64,000 nucleotides of DNA from Labrenzia sp. THAF82 (GTDB lineage: Bacteria; Pseudomonadota; Alphaproteobacteria; Rhizobiales; Stappiaceae): contig NZ_CP045354.1 of the NCBI RefSeq assembly GCF_009363435.1, positions 1,640,501-1,704,500 on the forward strand, in the 5' to 3' direction. This document shows positions 51,913-62,007 of this stretch, one piece after another (position 1 is the first letter of the stretch; every line of letters starts with the position of its first letter). The notes below the pieces were generated by a model that was not told where the DNA came from, did no database searches, and saw only the letters and a program-made list of their open reading frames with translations. The translations under genes and the position numbers were made by a program.

Positions 51913-52815
51913 ATGTTATCTCAGTTACCGAACCTGAACGGGCTTAAAGCCTTTGAGGCAACCGGCCGGCATCTCAATTTTCGAGCTGCTGCGCAGGAAC
52001 TTGGTGTCACGCAAGGGGCTGTGGCACAACAGGTCAGAGCGCTGGAAGCCGGGCTCGGGGTGATGCTGTTCGAGAGGCACTCGAAGGGATTGTCTTTCAC
52101 GTCCGCCGGGCGCAGCTTTCATGGCCGGATATCTGAAGCCTTTGCTTTGATGCGGGGGGCGATGGAGGATCTTCGACCCGGCAGCGCACGTGTGATCATC
52201 AGCGTACCCCCAAGTTTTGCAGCAAAGTGGCTGATCCCAAACCTGCCTGACCTGAGTGCGGCACATCCGGACATTGATCTCAGAGTGATGGCAACAGACA
52301 AGGTGTCCAGCTTTCGCACCGATGGTATTGATCTGGCAGTTCGCCTTGGCAGCCCGCCTTTCGGCGCCAGCCTTCAAGAACACCTGCTGTTTTCAAACGA
52401 CATTCTAGCCGTGGCAGCACCCTCGCTGGTGAGGGACTGCGAATTGCCGTTGTCCGTATCGGAGCTCGCAGCGCTGCCGAGACTGCATGACGATCATGAT
52501 TTATGGCCACTCATTCTACGCGAATGTGACACTGGGAGCGGTGAGGGTGCGCGCGGCATGCGGTTTAACCAGACAGCTCTGGCGCTCGATGCAGCTATTG
52601 CCGGACAGGGGGTAGCGCTCGCAAGCGGTTTTCTCGTCAGCCGTGATCTGGAAAGCGGCAGGCTGGCCGTGGTTGCCAGGACACATCTGGACAGTTCGTC
52701 AGCGCTTTATCTGCTGCACCGAAAGGGTGTGCAGCGATCATCGGCGGTGTTGCGAGTTGTTCACTGGCTCAGGGACATGGCAGGAAAGAGGTCGCCTCTC
52801 GAGCCACATCCCTGA
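51913..52815 (+). CDS. LysR-family transcriptional regulator (GcvA-like)
   Basis: A 300-residue protein with the LysR winged helix (LKAFEATGRHLNFRAAAQELGVTQ, then AVAQQVRALEAGLGVMLFERHSKG) and a substrate-binding-like effector domain. The opening sequence resembles the GcvA subgroup. It is divergent from the unusual SDR gene across 97 bases, the typical regulator-target layout. Its end is only seven bases from the end of the convergent KduD-like gene. Confidence 0.92.
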   Translation: MLSQLPNLNGLKAFEATGRHLNFRAAAQELGVTQGAVAQQVRALEAGLGVMLFERHSKGLSFTSAGRSFHGRISEAFALMRGAMEDLRPGSARVIISVPPSFAAKWLIPNLPDLSAAHPDIDLRVMATDKVSSFRTDGIDLAVRLGSPPFGASLQEHLLFSNDILAVAAPSLVRDCELPLSVSELAALPRLHDDHDLWPLILRECDTGSGEGARGMRFNQTALALDAAIAGQGVALASGFLVSRDLESGRLAVVARTHLDSSSALYLLHRKGVQRSSAVLRVVHWLRDMAGKRSPLEPHP

Positions 52816-52822
52816 AACGGTG

Positions 52823-53593
52823 TCAGCGGCCCATCCAGCCGCCATCCACGGTCATTACGGTACCGTGCATATAGTCGGATGCTGGAGACGCCAGAAAAAC
52901 AGCCGGGCCTGCAAAGTCTTCTGCCTTGCCCCACCGTCCGGCCGGAATGCGCTCCAGGATCGATTTCGATCTGACCGGATCGTTCCGCAAAGCTTCCGTA
53001 TTGTCTGTCGCGATGTAACCCGGCGCGATGGCGTTGACGTTAATGCCGTTGGCTGCCCATTCGTTTGCAAAGGCTTTGGTCAACTGCCCGATGCCACCCT
53101 TCGAGGCAGCATAGCCCGGAACGGTGATACCACCCTGGAATGTCAGCAACGATGCAGTGAAGATAACCTTCCCTGATCCTCTTTCGACCATGCCCTTGCC
53201 GATCTCACGGGTGAGTATGAATTGGGAAGACAGATTGACCTCAATGACCTCGTCCCAGATATCGGCACCGTGGTCCTGAAGCGGAGCGCGTTTGATGGTG
53301 CCGGCATTGTTGATCAGTATGTCGATCACCGGATGGTTGCGTTTGACCGCTTCAATAAAGGATTTAAGGGCAGCCCGATCCGAGAAATCGCATTGATACG
53401 CGGAAAACTGCCGACCGAGGGCCGTTACCTCTCGCTCTACGTCGCTGCCCGAGGCTTCGAGACTTGCACTGACGGCAACGATATCTGCACCTGCTTCGGC
53501 AAGTGCCACGGCCATGGCCTTGCCGATACCCCGTTTTGCACCGGTGACAAGCGCGGTTTTGCCGGCAAGGTTGAAAGTTTCCAAAACGCTCAT
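52823..53593 (-). CDS. KduD-like short-chain dehydrogenase (sugar-acid metabolism)
   Basis: The 256-residue classical SDR starts at ATG 53591-53593, six bases after AGGGA. It has VTGAKRGIGKAMA, INNAG, TASLLTFQGG with the catalytic Ser and GYAASKGGI with YxxxK. The closest family by eye is 2-deoxy-D-gluconate 3-dehydrogenase (KduD) and related 2-keto-3-deoxy sugar-acid dehydrogenases. It is last in the operon, two bases after the zinc dehydrogenase stop. A keto-deoxy acid made by the dehydratase at 54621 could be its substrate. Confidence 0.88.
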   Translation of the reverse strand: MSVLETFNLAGKTALVTGAKRGIGKAMAVALAEAGADIVAVSASLEASGSDVEREVTALGRQFSAYQCDFSDRAALKSFIEAVKRNHPVIDILINNAGTIKRAPLQDHGADIWDEVIEVNLSSQFILTREIGKGMVERGSGKVIFTASLLTFQGGITVPGYAASKGGIGQLTKAFANEWAANGINVNAIAPGYIATDNTEALRNDPVRSKSILERIPAGRWGKAEDFAGPAVFLASPASDYMHGTVMTVDGGWMGR

Positions 53594-53595
53594 TT

Positions 53596-54624
53596 TCAAT
53601 CCCTGGCAATCTGGATCATTGATTTGATGGCACTCGGGTTCTGCGTCAGTGCCGTGAAGGCAGTCTGAATTTCTCCAAGCGGTTTTATGTCCGTGATGAA
53701 GGAGGCGCAGTCGACGACACCCTCGTTCAAGAGACGCATGGCCGTGTCGTAGTCTTCTGGCCGGTAGACACGCGCGCCAAACAATTCAAGTTCTCTCCAG
53801 AAAAACTGAAAGAGGTCGATCGTCGGTTTGCTTGCATGGATGGCAACCATGACAATCCGGCCCCGTGTGGCGGCTGCTGCCGTCATTAGGTCGACACCGG
53901 GCTGACTGCCGGAAACTTCAAAAACAACGTCTGCCCCCTTGTTTCCGGTCAGCGTGTTGACCTTTTCAACCGGGTCCTCGGTTTTCGGGTTGATGGTCTT
54001 GAAGCCAAGTTTTGCGGCATAGGCCAGTCGGGTTTCGCTGATTTCGCTGATGACGACATTGCCGCCCGCCTGGCGAGCGACAAGCGCGACCAGCAAACCG
54101 ATCGGGCCTCCGCCAATCACGAGCACATCTTCATCTTTGACCAGTTTGGCCCGCTCAACGTCGTGACAGGCAACAGCCAGTGGTTCGATCAAAGCAGCAT
54201 GTGAAAGATCGAGGCCCTCGGGCAAAACGTGGATCGTATGCGCCGGTACGTTCCAGTATTCCTGAAAGGCACCTTCTGAATCGATGCCAATGAATTTGAG
54301 ATTGTGACAAATGTGCTCATGCCCTGCATTGCAGGCCGGACAATCTCCGCAATGGTCCAGGGGCCTGACAACAATGCGCTGCCCCGTTGAAAGTCCTGTT
54401 ACACCTTCGCCGGTTGCCGAAATTGTGCCCGACATTTCGTGGCCGATCGTTCTTTCAAAGCCAACACGTTTGTCCATGTGCCCGAGAAAGATATGCAAGT
54501 CGGTTCCGCAAATTCCGCAATAGGCGACTTTGATCTGCACCTCGCCGGGGCCCGGTGGCTGAACGTTTTTTTGCTCAAGTGAGAAGGTCTTGTCGCCGCG
54601 ATAGACGGCTGCCTGGCTGATCAT
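53596..54624 (-). CDS. Zinc-dependent alcohol dehydrogenase (sorbitol/threonine dehydrogenase type)
   Basis: The 342-residue MDR protein has the catalytic zinc ligands in [10 protein letters not shown] and IGHEMSG, the structural zinc cysteines in [17 protein letters not shown], and the Rossmann motif [10 protein letters not shown]. It resembles the L-threonine 3-dehydrogenase, sorbitol dehydrogenase and RspB group. In this operon it probably oxidises a sugar, polyol or aldonate. It overlaps the dehydratase gene by four bases. Confidence 0.9.
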   Translation of the reverse strand: MISQAAVYRGDKTFSLEQKNVQPPGPGEVQIKVAYCGICGTDLHIFLGHMDKRVGFERTIGHEMSGTISATGEGVTGLSTGQRIVVRPLDHCGDCPACNAGHEHICHNLKFIGIDSEGAFQEYWNVPAHTIHVLPEGLDLSHAALIEPLAVACHDVERAKLVKDEDVLVIGGGPIGLLVALVARQAGGNVVISEISETRLAYAAKLGFKTINPKTEDPVEKVNTLTGNKGADVVFEVSGSQPGVDLMTAAAATRGRIVMVAIHASKPTIDLFQFFWRELELFGARVYRPEDYDTAMRLLNEGVVDCASFITDIKPLGEIQTAFTALTQNPSAIKSMIQIARD

Positions 54625-55730
54625 TTTGGCCTCTGAAATGTAAGCACTTTATGGGGGGCGAGTAGCGACCAGTCGAAACTGACGCCGATTCCCGGCATCT
54701 CCGGTGCGCGCGCCAGATGATCTCTCACCTCTAGCGGCTGCCGCGTGTACTGGTCAATCGGAAAGGAGTGTACTTCGATCCAGCCTGCATTCGACTGCGC
54801 AGATACGAGACTGACATGAAGTTCCTGCATTCCGTGGCTGCAGATCGGCACACCATGTTGTCGGGACAGATCCGCGACTTGCAGGAAGCCGGTAATGCCA
54901 CCGCAATTGGACGCATCCGGCTGGACAAAGCTCAGTTTCGCCTGGTCGAAGGCATATTCAAATTCATGGATCGTGTGCAGGTTTTCGCCCATTGCGAGGG
55001 ACATGCCCGTTGCGTCTGCGATCTGGCCATATCCCTTGTAGTTATCGGGAATGGTGGGCTCCTCGAACCACAGCAGGTCGAAGGGTGCAAAGGCTTTTGC
55101 AGCCTTGATCGCCTCGTCGACGGACATTGAATAATTTGCATCGACCATAAAGGCAACGTGGGGGCCAATCAGGTTCCTGACCGCGGCCACACGCTCGACA
55201 TCTTCCTCAAGCGTGGGTTGCCCGATCTTGATCTTGACGCCGTTGAAGCCGCGATCGAGGTAGCTCTGAACACTGTCGAGCAACTTTGGCAACGGAAAAT
55301 TCAGATCAATTCCGCCGCAATAGGCCTTGCAGGAACTGTCTGCTCCGCCGGCAAGCTTCCACAATGGCCACTCGCGGGATTTGCCGCGAATGTCCCACAT
55401 GGCAATGTCGAGCGCAGAGATGGCAAAGGACGCGATGCCGCCTCTGGCGACATAGTGGACATGCCATTGCATGCCGTCATAAAGCCCCTCGACACAGGCG
55501 GCGTCCTGTCCGATCAGAAACGGTGCAAGGTCATGGTGGATCATGGCCGCTATGGCATGACCGCCTTTGCCGCCGGTGTAGGTGTAACCTGTGCCGGTGG
55601 AGCCGTCCTCGAGTGTGACCGTTGCCGTTACGAGTTCAAACAGCGTGTGCGTGCCGTGTTTCGCGTCAACCAGCACCTCAGCCAGGGGAACGTGGAAGAG
55701 CTTTGTCTCGATGGATTTGATTGCTGCCAT
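54621..55730 (-). CDS. Enolase-superfamily sugar-acid dehydratase (mandelate racemase subgroup)
   Basis: The 369-residue protein starts at ATG 55728-55730 (MAAIKSIE), sharing a base with the permease stop. Active-site residues can be traced: Lys166-x-Lys168 (KIKIG) as one base, metal ligands Asp198 (VDANYS), Glu224 (FEEP) and Glu249 (GEN), and the His299/Asp272 dyad (CSHG and PDASNCGG). That pattern defines the mandelate racemase subgroup, whose sugar-acid members remove water to give 2-keto-3-deoxy acids. The particular acid cannot be read from sequence. Talarate/galactarate- and fuconate-type dehydratases are possibilities. Confidence 0.88.
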   Translation of the reverse strand: MAAIKSIETKLFHVPLAEVLVDAKHGTHTLFELVTATVTLEDGSTGTGYTYTGGKGGHAIAAMIHHDLAPFLIGQDAACVEGLYDGMQWHVHYVARGGIASFAISALDIAMWDIRGKSREWPLWKLAGGADSSCKAYCGGIDLNFPLPKLLDSVQSYLDRGFNGVKIKIGQPTLEEDVERVAAVRNLIGPHVAFMVDANYSMSVDEAIKAAKAFAPFDLLWFEEPTIPDNYKGYGQIADATGMSLAMGENLHTIHEFEYAFDQAKLSFVQPDASNCGGITGFLQVADLSRQHGVPICSHGMQELHVSLVSAQSNAGWIEVHSFPIDQYTRQPLEVRDHLARAPEMPGIGVSFDWSLLAPHKVLTFQRPK

Positions 55731-56728
55731 CAGCCTTGCCCCACAACCGTGTTGCGGTTCATCACACGGGTCTGGAACAAAATGACCGCAAAGAGAAATG
55801 CACCACGGATAACCATCTGCCAGTAAGCACTGAAGCTGATCCACCCCTTACCGTTTTCAAAGTTGAGAATGTTAAAGACAAGACCAAGAAGCAAGGCCCC
55901 GGCAACCGTTGCCGGTATGGACCCCAGTCCACCGGTCAGCAACGTGCCGCCAACCACAACGGAGGCGATGGCCGAAAGTTCCCAGCCGACACCTTCCAGT
56001 GGCTGCCCGGCGCCGAAACCGGACGCGAGAAAAACACCGGCCAGACCCGCGCAGCCACCCGACAGCGCATAGGCGAAAATCTTTGCTCGATTGACCTTGA
56101 GCCCCATCATCACGGAAGCGTCTTCGCCGCCACCAACAGCCAGAATGGTCCTGCCGATGCTTGTCATTTCCAGCACGATCCAGAGCGCCACGACCAGGAT
56201 AGCGACGAGCACGATAGTCCAGGGAACAACATCAAATGCCTTTTCCATGCCGAGCTTGGTGAAGTTGGACCCCCAATCGACCGAGATGGTTTGCGCTCCG
56301 GAAATCACGAGCGAGCCCCCCTTTGCGCCGAGCATCGTCGCAAGCGTCGTGATGAAAGGAGGAATCCGCAGATAGACGATGCAGATCGCATTGAAGAGAC
56401 CGAAGGCAACACCGGATAGGATTGCCAGGGGCATCGCAACTTCGATCCCGTATGGGCTGAGGTAAGCTGCGACGACCGACGTGAATGCGGCAACCGAACC
56501 GACCGACAGGTCTATGCCACCGGTCAGGATCACGAAGCACATGCCGACCGAGATCGCGATGAACATGGCGTTGTAGTTCAGGAACGACGTGATGTTATAG
56601 GCGCTGCCGAAGTTGTCGTAACGCATCAGTCCGAACGCGATCAGAACGATCAGCGCGATCCAGACGGCGACAGATTGCGGGTTGCGGGAAATATATTTCC
56701 GCAGGTCAAAAGCGTTTTGATCAAGCAC
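55730..56728 (-). CDS. ABC sugar transporter permease (YtfT/YjfF-like)
   Basis: The 332-residue protein starts at GTG 56726-56728 after AAAGGA. About eight membrane helices, [17 protein letters not shown] and [15 protein letters not shown] mark it as an RbsC-type permease. It pairs with the permease at 56732. Confidence 0.9.
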   Translation of the reverse strand: MLDQNAFDLRKYISRNPQSVAVWIALIVLIAFGLMRYDNFGSAYNITSFLNYNAMFIAISVGMCFVILTGGIDLSVGSVAAFTSVVAAYLSPYGIEVAMPLAILSGVAFGLFNAICIVYLRIPPFITTLATMLGAKGGSLVISGAQTISVDWGSNFTKLGMEKAFDVVPWTIVLVAILVVALWIVLEMTSIGRTILAVGGGEDASVMMGLKVNRAKIFAYALSGGCAGLAGVFLASGFGAGQPLEGVGWELSAIASVVVGGTLLTGGLGSIPATVAGALLLGLVFNILNFENGKGWISFSAYWQMVIRGAFLFAVILFQTRVMNRNTVVGQG

Positions 56729-56731
56729 GGA

Positions 56732-57715
56732 TCATTCCTTTCGCGCTTGCTGGATGTAGACCGCAGCCAGAATGATCACAGCTTTGGCAATCAGGGCGAC
56801 TTCGTCTTCAACGCCATTGGCAAGCAGCGTGTATTTGACAAGCTGGATGATAACGGCGCCAAGAATGGCGCCGAAGATCGGGGCCTTGCCACCCTGAAGC
56901 AGCGCACCACCAACAACCGCTGCCGCGATTGCATCAAGTTCCATCAGGTTGCCGTTGCGCGCTGCATCCGAGGCCGAGTTGATGGCGACAACGATAAGTC
57001 CCGCGAGGCCGGACAGAACCGAACAGATGACATAGGCACCGATCTTGACCCGGCGAACAGGTCCGCCGGAGAGTTTTGCGGCGCGTTCATTGCCACCGAT
57101 CGCAAGCAGGTAACGGCCGAAAATGGTCCTGTTGACCAGCCAGAACAGCAAGCATGCAATTGCGATTGCCAGCCAGCCCTGAAACGGAAAGCCTAGGATC
57201 TTTCCCGTGCCGAGGTAACTGAACTCGGGATTGGAAAAGGTCTGAAGATTGCCGTTGGTCAGTACCTGGGCAATGCCGCGGCCTGAAATGAACAGGATCA
57301 GCGTTGCGATAATCGGTTGAACCTTCAAGACAGCGACGATAGCGCCGTTGAACAATCCGCAGACAAGAGCTGCGACGAGTGGAAAGAAAAGCGCAGCCAG
57401 AAGTCCCAGTACCGGGTAGGTGGTGCCGAAATCGGAAAGGAATATGAGCGGTGCAAGCGCACCGCTCAGTGCCATGACAGCGCCGACAGACAGGTCAATG
57501 CCACCGGTCGCTATCACCAATGTCATGCCCATTGCGACAATCGCAATTGTTGCCACCTGGGAGATGTTGACGGCCAGTGTCTGCGCCTGCAGGAAATTTG
57601 GCGTGACGAGGATGTTGAAGATCAGAATGAGTGCCAGGGCAACAAGCCCTCCATGCTGCTTCAACCGGTTCGTGAAATCTGTTCGCATGGGTTCTTCAGA
57701 CGTGAGGCTGGTCAT
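56732..57715 (-). CDS. ABC sugar transporter permease (YtfT/YjfF-like)
   Basis: The 327-residue protein has [18 protein letters not shown] and AAAVVGGALLQGGKA, with about eight to ten membrane helices. It overlaps the ATPase gene by four bases. Two distinct permeases with a YtfQ-like binding protein mirror the ytfQRT-yjfF galactofuranose importer. Confidence 0.9.
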   Translation of the reverse strand: MTSLTSEEPMRTDFTNRLKQHGGLVALALILIFNILVTPNFLQAQTLAVNISQVATIAIVAMGMTLVIATGGIDLSVGAVMALSGALAPLIFLSDFGTTYPVLGLLAALFFPLVAALVCGLFNGAIVAVLKVQPIIATLILFISGRGIAQVLTNGNLQTFSNPEFSYLGTGKILGFPFQGWLAIAIACLLFWLVNRTIFGRYLLAIGGNERAAKLSGGPVRRVKIGAYVICSVLSGLAGLIVVAINSASDAARNGNLMELDAIAAAVVGGALLQGGKAPIFGAILGAVIIQLVKYTLLANGVEDEVALIAKAVIILAAVYIQQARKE

Positions 57716-59232
57716 GGTGCAGGCTCCTCGTGATGTGCGAGGGCTCTGACGAGCGCGTTCTCGGTGATGCCGGGGTTGGTGAGCTCTGAAACGGCCTTGC
57801 CTTCGTGCATCACAACAATGCGATTGGCGCCTTCGACCAGCTCTTCGAATTCGGAACTGATCAAAATAACCGCGTGACCTTCATCGACAAAGTTCCGGAT
57901 GATGGTCTGGATCTCGCGTTTTGCGCCGACATCGACCCCCCTCGTTGGTTCATCCAGAATGAGGATGTCGGGCTTGGTCGCCAGCCAGCGTGCAAGGAGC
58001 ACCTTTTGCTGGTTGCCGCCGGACAACTCCCGGATCGGCTGATCCATATGGGCCGTCTTGATCCCGAGCTGTTTGATGAAGTCTTCGACAAGCGCCTTTT
58101 CGCGCTCGAGATCAATCTGTCCGCTCTTTCGAAGGTGCGGAAGCAGGGCCAGCGTCAGGTTCTCCCGCACCGACATATGCGGGATGATGCCTTCCGCCTT
58201 GCGGTCTTCCGTCAGAAATCCGATCCGGGCCTTGATGGCTTCGGCCGGTTCTGTGGGCTCGTATGGCGCACCTTTCAGATGCATGTCACCGCTGGTCAGG
58301 GCATCCAGTCCGAAGATGGAACGGGCGGCTTCCGTTCTGCCTGCGCCGAGCAAGCCACCAAGGCCGACGATCTCGCCGCGGTGAAGGGTCATGGAAAAAT
58401 CGGTCAGGCGGGGTCCGGTTGAGACCTTGTCCACTTGAAGCACGATTTCTTCAAAGTCCTGTTTGCCGCCTGAAAGCTCTGTCAGACCTTCCGCAGCAAT
58501 TTCTTCTGCATCGCGTCCGAGCATGGCAGCGATGAGGTCCAGTTTTGAGGTGTCTGCAATCGTCTCGCACCCGACCGTCTGTCCGTCGCGCATGATGGTG
58601 ACGCGATCGCAGATCTGGAACAATTCATCCAGGAAGTGGGACACATAGAGAACCGAGACGCCAGATGACTTGAGCTCGCGCACGACACTGAACAGGATTT
58701 CAACCTCAGAACTGTCGAGCGAAGATGTCGGTTCGTCCATGATGACAAGTTTGGCATCCATGGAAACCGCCCTGGCAATCGCGACAAGCTGCTGAATTGC
58801 AGTCGAATAACTGCCCAGAGGCGCGGTCACATCGATGTCGATGCCAAAGCGCGAGAGAATTTCACGGGTTCGCCTGTGGGCTTCAGGCCAGTTGATGAGA
58901 AAGCCGAGCGATCTGGGCTCCTGGCCCATGACGACATTTTCGCTGACAGAACGCAGCGGCACCAGGTTCAGTTCCTGATAAATCGTCGCGATGCCGGTTT
59001 CCTGTGCTTCTCTGGGAGAGGTCAGGTGACTGGGTGCTCCGGCGAATTCGATGTCGCCCTCGTCGCGCCTGTAAAGGCCGGTCAGAATCTTGATGAGGGT
59101 GGATTTGCCCGCACCATTTTGACCGATCAGGGCGTGGACTTCTCCCGGTTCGATTTCAAGCGAAGCGCGTCTGAGTGCTGGCACCCCACCGAAATGCTTC
59201 TTTATCCCAGACATGGCTAATAGCGGCGCCAT
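57712..59232 (-). CDS. ABC sugar transporter ATP-binding protein (YtfR/RbsA type)
   Basis: The 506-residue tandem ATPase starts at ATG 59230-59232 after GGAG. The N-terminal half has GQNGAGKSTLIK and VIMDEPTSSLD. The C-terminal half has a degenerate Walker A (GGLLGAGRTEAARS) and LSGGNQQKVLLARW with ILDEPTRGVDVGAK. A TTG at 59262 would add ten residues but has no ribosome site. Confidence 0.92.
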   Translation of the reverse strand: MAPLLAMSGIKKHFGGVPALRRASLEIEPGEVHALIGQNGAGKSTLIKILTGLYRRDEGDIEFAGAPSHLTSPREAQETGIATIYQELNLVPLRSVSENVVMGQEPRSLGFLINWPEAHRRTREILSRFGIDIDVTAPLGSYSTAIQQLVAIARAVSMDAKLVIMDEPTSSLDSSEVEILFSVVRELKSSGVSVLYVSHFLDELFQICDRVTIMRDGQTVGCETIADTSKLDLIAAMLGRDAEEIAAEGLTELSGGKQDFEEIVLQVDKVSTGPRLTDFSMTLHRGEIVGLGGLLGAGRTEAARSIFGLDALTSGDMHLKGAPYEPTEPAEAIKARIGFLTEDRKAEGIIPHMSVRENLTLALLPHLRKSGQIDLEREKALVEDFIKQLGIKTAHMDQPIRELSGGNQQKVLLARWLATKPDILILDEPTRGVDVGAKREIQTIIRNFVDEGHAVILISSEFEELVEGANRIVVMHEGKAVSELTNPGITENALVRALAHHEEPAP

Positions 59233-59267
59233 ATCCACTCCAGTTCGGATTTCAGAATTCAAGAAAA

Positions 59268-59293
59268 TGCCGGAAGGGATGTCCCTTCCGGCA
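59268..59293 (-). terminator. Strong hairpin between binding-protein and ATPase genes
   Basis: TGCCGGAAGGGA and TCCCTTCCGGCA form a 12-bp perfect stem with a two-base loop. On the minus strand it is followed by TTTTCTTG, so partial termination after the binding-protein gene, or 3'-end protection of its message, is likely. Confidence 0.55.
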
Positions 59294-59301
59294 GGCGGGG
59301 T

Positions 59302-60273
59302 TCAGTAGGCCTCGTCGATGTGCTTCGCTGCATTTTCGGGAGTAAAAATGCGGTCTTTCACCTGAACCCATGGTTCGATGGTTTCGCCAGCGGCGTAACG
59401 CTTCATGGTTTCGCAAGCGAGCGGTCCGAAGAAAGGTGAGCTTTCAACGGTGACGCCCATCTTTCCGTCGATGATCGCCTGCAAAGCGTCCCGGGTCCCG
59501 TCGATCGAGACGACCAGAACATCCTGACCAGGCTTGCGGCCTGCCAGTTCGAGTGCCTGAATAGCGCCAATCGCCATCTCGTCGTTGTGGGCATAGACAA
59601 TGTTCACGTCCGGATGAGCCTGAAGCAGTGTCTCCATGACCTGGCGTCCGAGGTCGCGCGCAAAATCGCCTGACTGGGATGCAACAATTTCAAAGCGGCT
59701 ATCTTGCGTAATGCGATCGTCAAAACCCTTCTTGCGGTCGTTGGCCGGTGAAGATCCAGTCGTGCCTTCCAGCTGAACGATGACACCCTTGTCGCCCTCG
59801 AAGTTTTCGATTGTCCACTCGGCGACTCTGCGGCCCTGATCAATGAAGTCCGAACCAAGGAAGGCAACGAAGTCTTCGCCAGGCTTGGCTGCATTCGGGT
59901 CGACAGAACGGTCAACGAGGAATGTCGGTATGCCGGCAGCTTTGGCTTTCTTCACTGCAGGAATGAGTGGCTTTTCCTCGCGCGGGGGCAAGAACAGGAC
60001 GTCGATGCCTTGAGCAATCATGCTGTCGACATCGGCCACCTGCTTTGCGGCAGAGCCTGCTGCATCGGTCGCAATAAGATCCCAGCCGCAGCTGTCAGCG
60101 GTGTCGTGGAAGGATTTGGTTTCCGCGATGCGCCAGGGGTTGTTGGATTCCATCTGCGCAAACCCGACCTTGTAGCGGTCTTTTTGCTCCAGCGGCGGAA
60201 GTCCGGATGCCGATGCCATTGTCGTCATCGCGCCGATTGCAACGGCAGTTGCCATCAAGAGAGTACGTTTCAT
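59302..60273 (-). CDS. Periplasmic sugar-binding protein (YtfQ-like)
   Basis: The 323-residue product starts at ATG 60271-60273 after GGAGG. The signal peptide MKRTLLMATAVAIGAMTTMASA precedes a mature domain like the galactofuranose-binding YtfQ: KVGFAQMESNNPWRIAETKS, DVLFLPPREEKPL, FLVDRSVDP, VQLEGTTGSSPANDRKKGFDD, SQSGDFARDLGRQVMETLL and VYAHNDEMAIGAIQAL. A furanose or pentose ligand is plausible. It lies 53 bases after the aldehyde dehydrogenase gene. Confidence 0.9.
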   Translation of the reverse strand: MKRTLLMATAVAIGAMTTMASASGLPPLEQKDRYKVGFAQMESNNPWRIAETKSFHDTADSCGWDLIATDAAGSAAKQVADVDSMIAQGIDVLFLPPREEKPLIPAVKKAKAAGIPTFLVDRSVDPNAAKPGEDFVAFLGSDFIDQGRRVAEWTIENFEGDKGVIVQLEGTTGSSPANDRKKGFDDRITQDSRFEIVASQSGDFARDLGRQVMETLLQAHPDVNIVYAHNDEMAIGAIQALELAGRKPGQDVLVVSIDGTRDALQAIIDGKMGVTVESSPFFGPLACETMKRYAAGETIEPWVQVKDRIFTPENAAKHIDEAY

Positions 60274-60326
60274 TTTTTCCTCCACAAAGGTGCGGCCAAA
60301 ATCCTCCGGGCCGCTTCTATGAGGCG

Positions 60327-61796
60327 CTAACCCCAATTCAGATAAGCTGTCTGCTTGCGCAGATAGTTGTCGAAGCCATAGCGGCCGTCTTCACCTCCAA
60401 GTCCGGACATGCCCCAACCGGTATGGAAACCTTGAACGGCTTCGCCATTCGACCGGTTGAGGTAGAGTTCGCCGAATTTCAGGAGGTAGGGTGCACGTGC
60501 CAGTCTTTTGTAGTTATTGGTGAAGAGATAAGCCGAGAGGCCAAACTGGGTATCGTTGGCCAGTTGTATAGCTTCCTCAAAACTGTCGATCCGCATCGCG
60601 GTTGCCACCGGTCCGAATACCTCGTCGCGTATTGCCGGCAGGCTGTTGTTCTTGGTTTCCAGAACGGTCGGCGCAAGCCAGTGCCCCTTCTGATAAGGAC
60701 CGCTATCCAGGATGCCGCCTGCCAGAAGCACCTCAGCGCCGGCATTGATGCTGGTGGCGACGATCTGTGCGACCTTGTCACGCTCAAACCGGCTCACTTT
60801 GGGTCCTAGATCAACTGGACTCAGCGGGTCACCGATGGTCAGGTCTTTGGAAGCCTGGACGAACTTTTCGAGAAATTCGTCCGCGATCCCGCGATGCAGA
60901 TACATGCGTTCGTTGCAGGTGCAGATCTGTCCGCAATTGGTGTAACGGGCTGCGACAGCTGCGCTGACTGCGGCGTCTATGTCGGCATCCTCCATGACAA
61001 TGAAAGGGGCCTTGCCGCCGAGTTCCAGCCGGACGACCTTGATAAGATCTGCGCTGGCCCGATAGATCTCCTGACCGGCACGGGTGCTGCCAGTCATGGT
61101 AACAAGATTGGAAAGCTGGCTCTTGACCAGGGTTTCTCCGACAACGCGACCGCGTCCGGTGACGACGTTGAAGACCCCGGCAGGAATGCCGACTTTTTCA
61201 CTTAACGCTGCCAAGGCAAGACCTGAAAGGGGGGTTGCCTCGTGGGACAACAAGACGAACGTGTTGCCTGCAACCAACGCAGGGCCAAGCTTTCGAGCAG
61301 CCAGCGCGGAAGGGTAGTTCCAGGCTGTCAGGCCGACCACAACACCATAGGGATGGCGGCGAATGTGGATTTCCTCACAGGTATTGTCGGATGTGACGAT
61401 GTCGCCCACAATCCGCCGCGCGTTTTCAGCCGCGTAGCGCAAGAAAGTCTGCGTCGCACCAATTTCATCATGTGCGTGGGCCAGAGGTTTGCCTTGCTCA
61501 AGGCTCACCAGCCGTGCCAACGCATCCTGATTTGTTTCAATTTCATCTGCCAGTGCAGCTACCGCTTTACCACGTTCAATTGCGGGCAACGCGGCCCACG
61601 CGGGTTGTGCTGCCTGGGCGGATTTAAGAGCGGTGACAGCGTCTTCCTCGGTTCCTTCGATGATCGTTGCCAAAATGGCCTCGGTCGCAGGATTTTCGAC
61701 TTCAATTGCCGCACTGGAATCACGCATTATCCAACGGCCGTTGATGTACATGCCCGCGGAAATGGGTCGCCCATCGGTAAATGTGAAATCGAACAC
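60327..61796 (-). CDS. Aldehyde dehydrogenase (lactaldehyde/glycolaldehyde dehydrogenase-like)
   Basis: The frame gives 489 residues from GTG 61794-61796, which follows AAAAGG, or 474 from ATG 61749-61751. Counting from the ATG, the catalytic Cys277 is in NCGQICTCNER and Glu243 in LELGGKAP. The end (NGEAVQGFHTGWGMSGLGGEDGRYG) resembles AldA. The NAD-binding KPSE motif is replaced by LLSHE, losing its lysine. It leads the eight-gene operon and likely oxidises an aldehyde from sugar-acid cleavage. Confidence 0.9.
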   Translation of the reverse strand: MFDFTFTDGRPISAGMYINGRWIMRDSSAAIEVENPATEAILATIIEGTEEDAVTALKSAQAAQPAWAALPAIERGKAVAALADEIETNQDALARLVSLEQGKPLAHAHDEIGATQTFLRYAAENARRIVGDIVTSDNTCEEIHIRRHPYGVVVGLTAWNYPSALAARKLGPALVAGNTFVLLSHEATPLSGLALAALSEKVGIPAGVFNVVTGRGRVVGETLVKSQLSNLVTMTGSTRAGQEIYRASADLIKVVRLELGGKAPFIVMEDADIDAAVSAAVAARYTNCGQICTCNERMYLHRGIADEFLEKFVQASKDLTIGDPLSPVDLGPKVSRFERDKVAQIVATSINAGAEVLLAGGILDSGPYQKGHWLAPTVLETKNNSLPAIRDEVFGPVATAMRIDSFEEAIQLANDTQFGLSAYLFTNNYKRLARAPYLLKFGELYLNRSNGEAVQGFHTGWGMSGLGGEDGRYGFDNYLRKQTAYLNWG

Positions 61797-62007
61797 TAAG
61801 CTAACGCCTTTTGGTATGACCAAACTAAATTTAATAAGGTGCAGGGAAGTGGAAATGTCAAACCAAATTTGAACAAGCAATGCAAAAAATTTCTTAAATA
61901 ATTGAAATAAAACGCTAAAATTCTTAATCGGAAAATAGCTTTGAAAAAATGGTTTTACCAAGAGTTATTTTCTGTCATACCAAAAAGGTGATCAATAGAG
62001 GGTTGAG
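61797..62007. promoter_or_regulatory. Divergent promoter region with FadR/GntR-type operators
   Basis: TTTGGT-ATG-ACCAAA (61810-61824) is a perfect inverted repeat just upstream of the aldehyde dehydrogenase start. TGGT-TTT-ACCA (61950-61960) is a second, shorter one. ACCAAA half-sites occur at 61864-61869 and in TCATACCAAAA at 61975-61985. FCD-type GntR regulators commonly bind TGGT-N-ACCA repeats, and one is encoded from 62008. The rest of the region is AT-rich. Confidence 0.65.
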
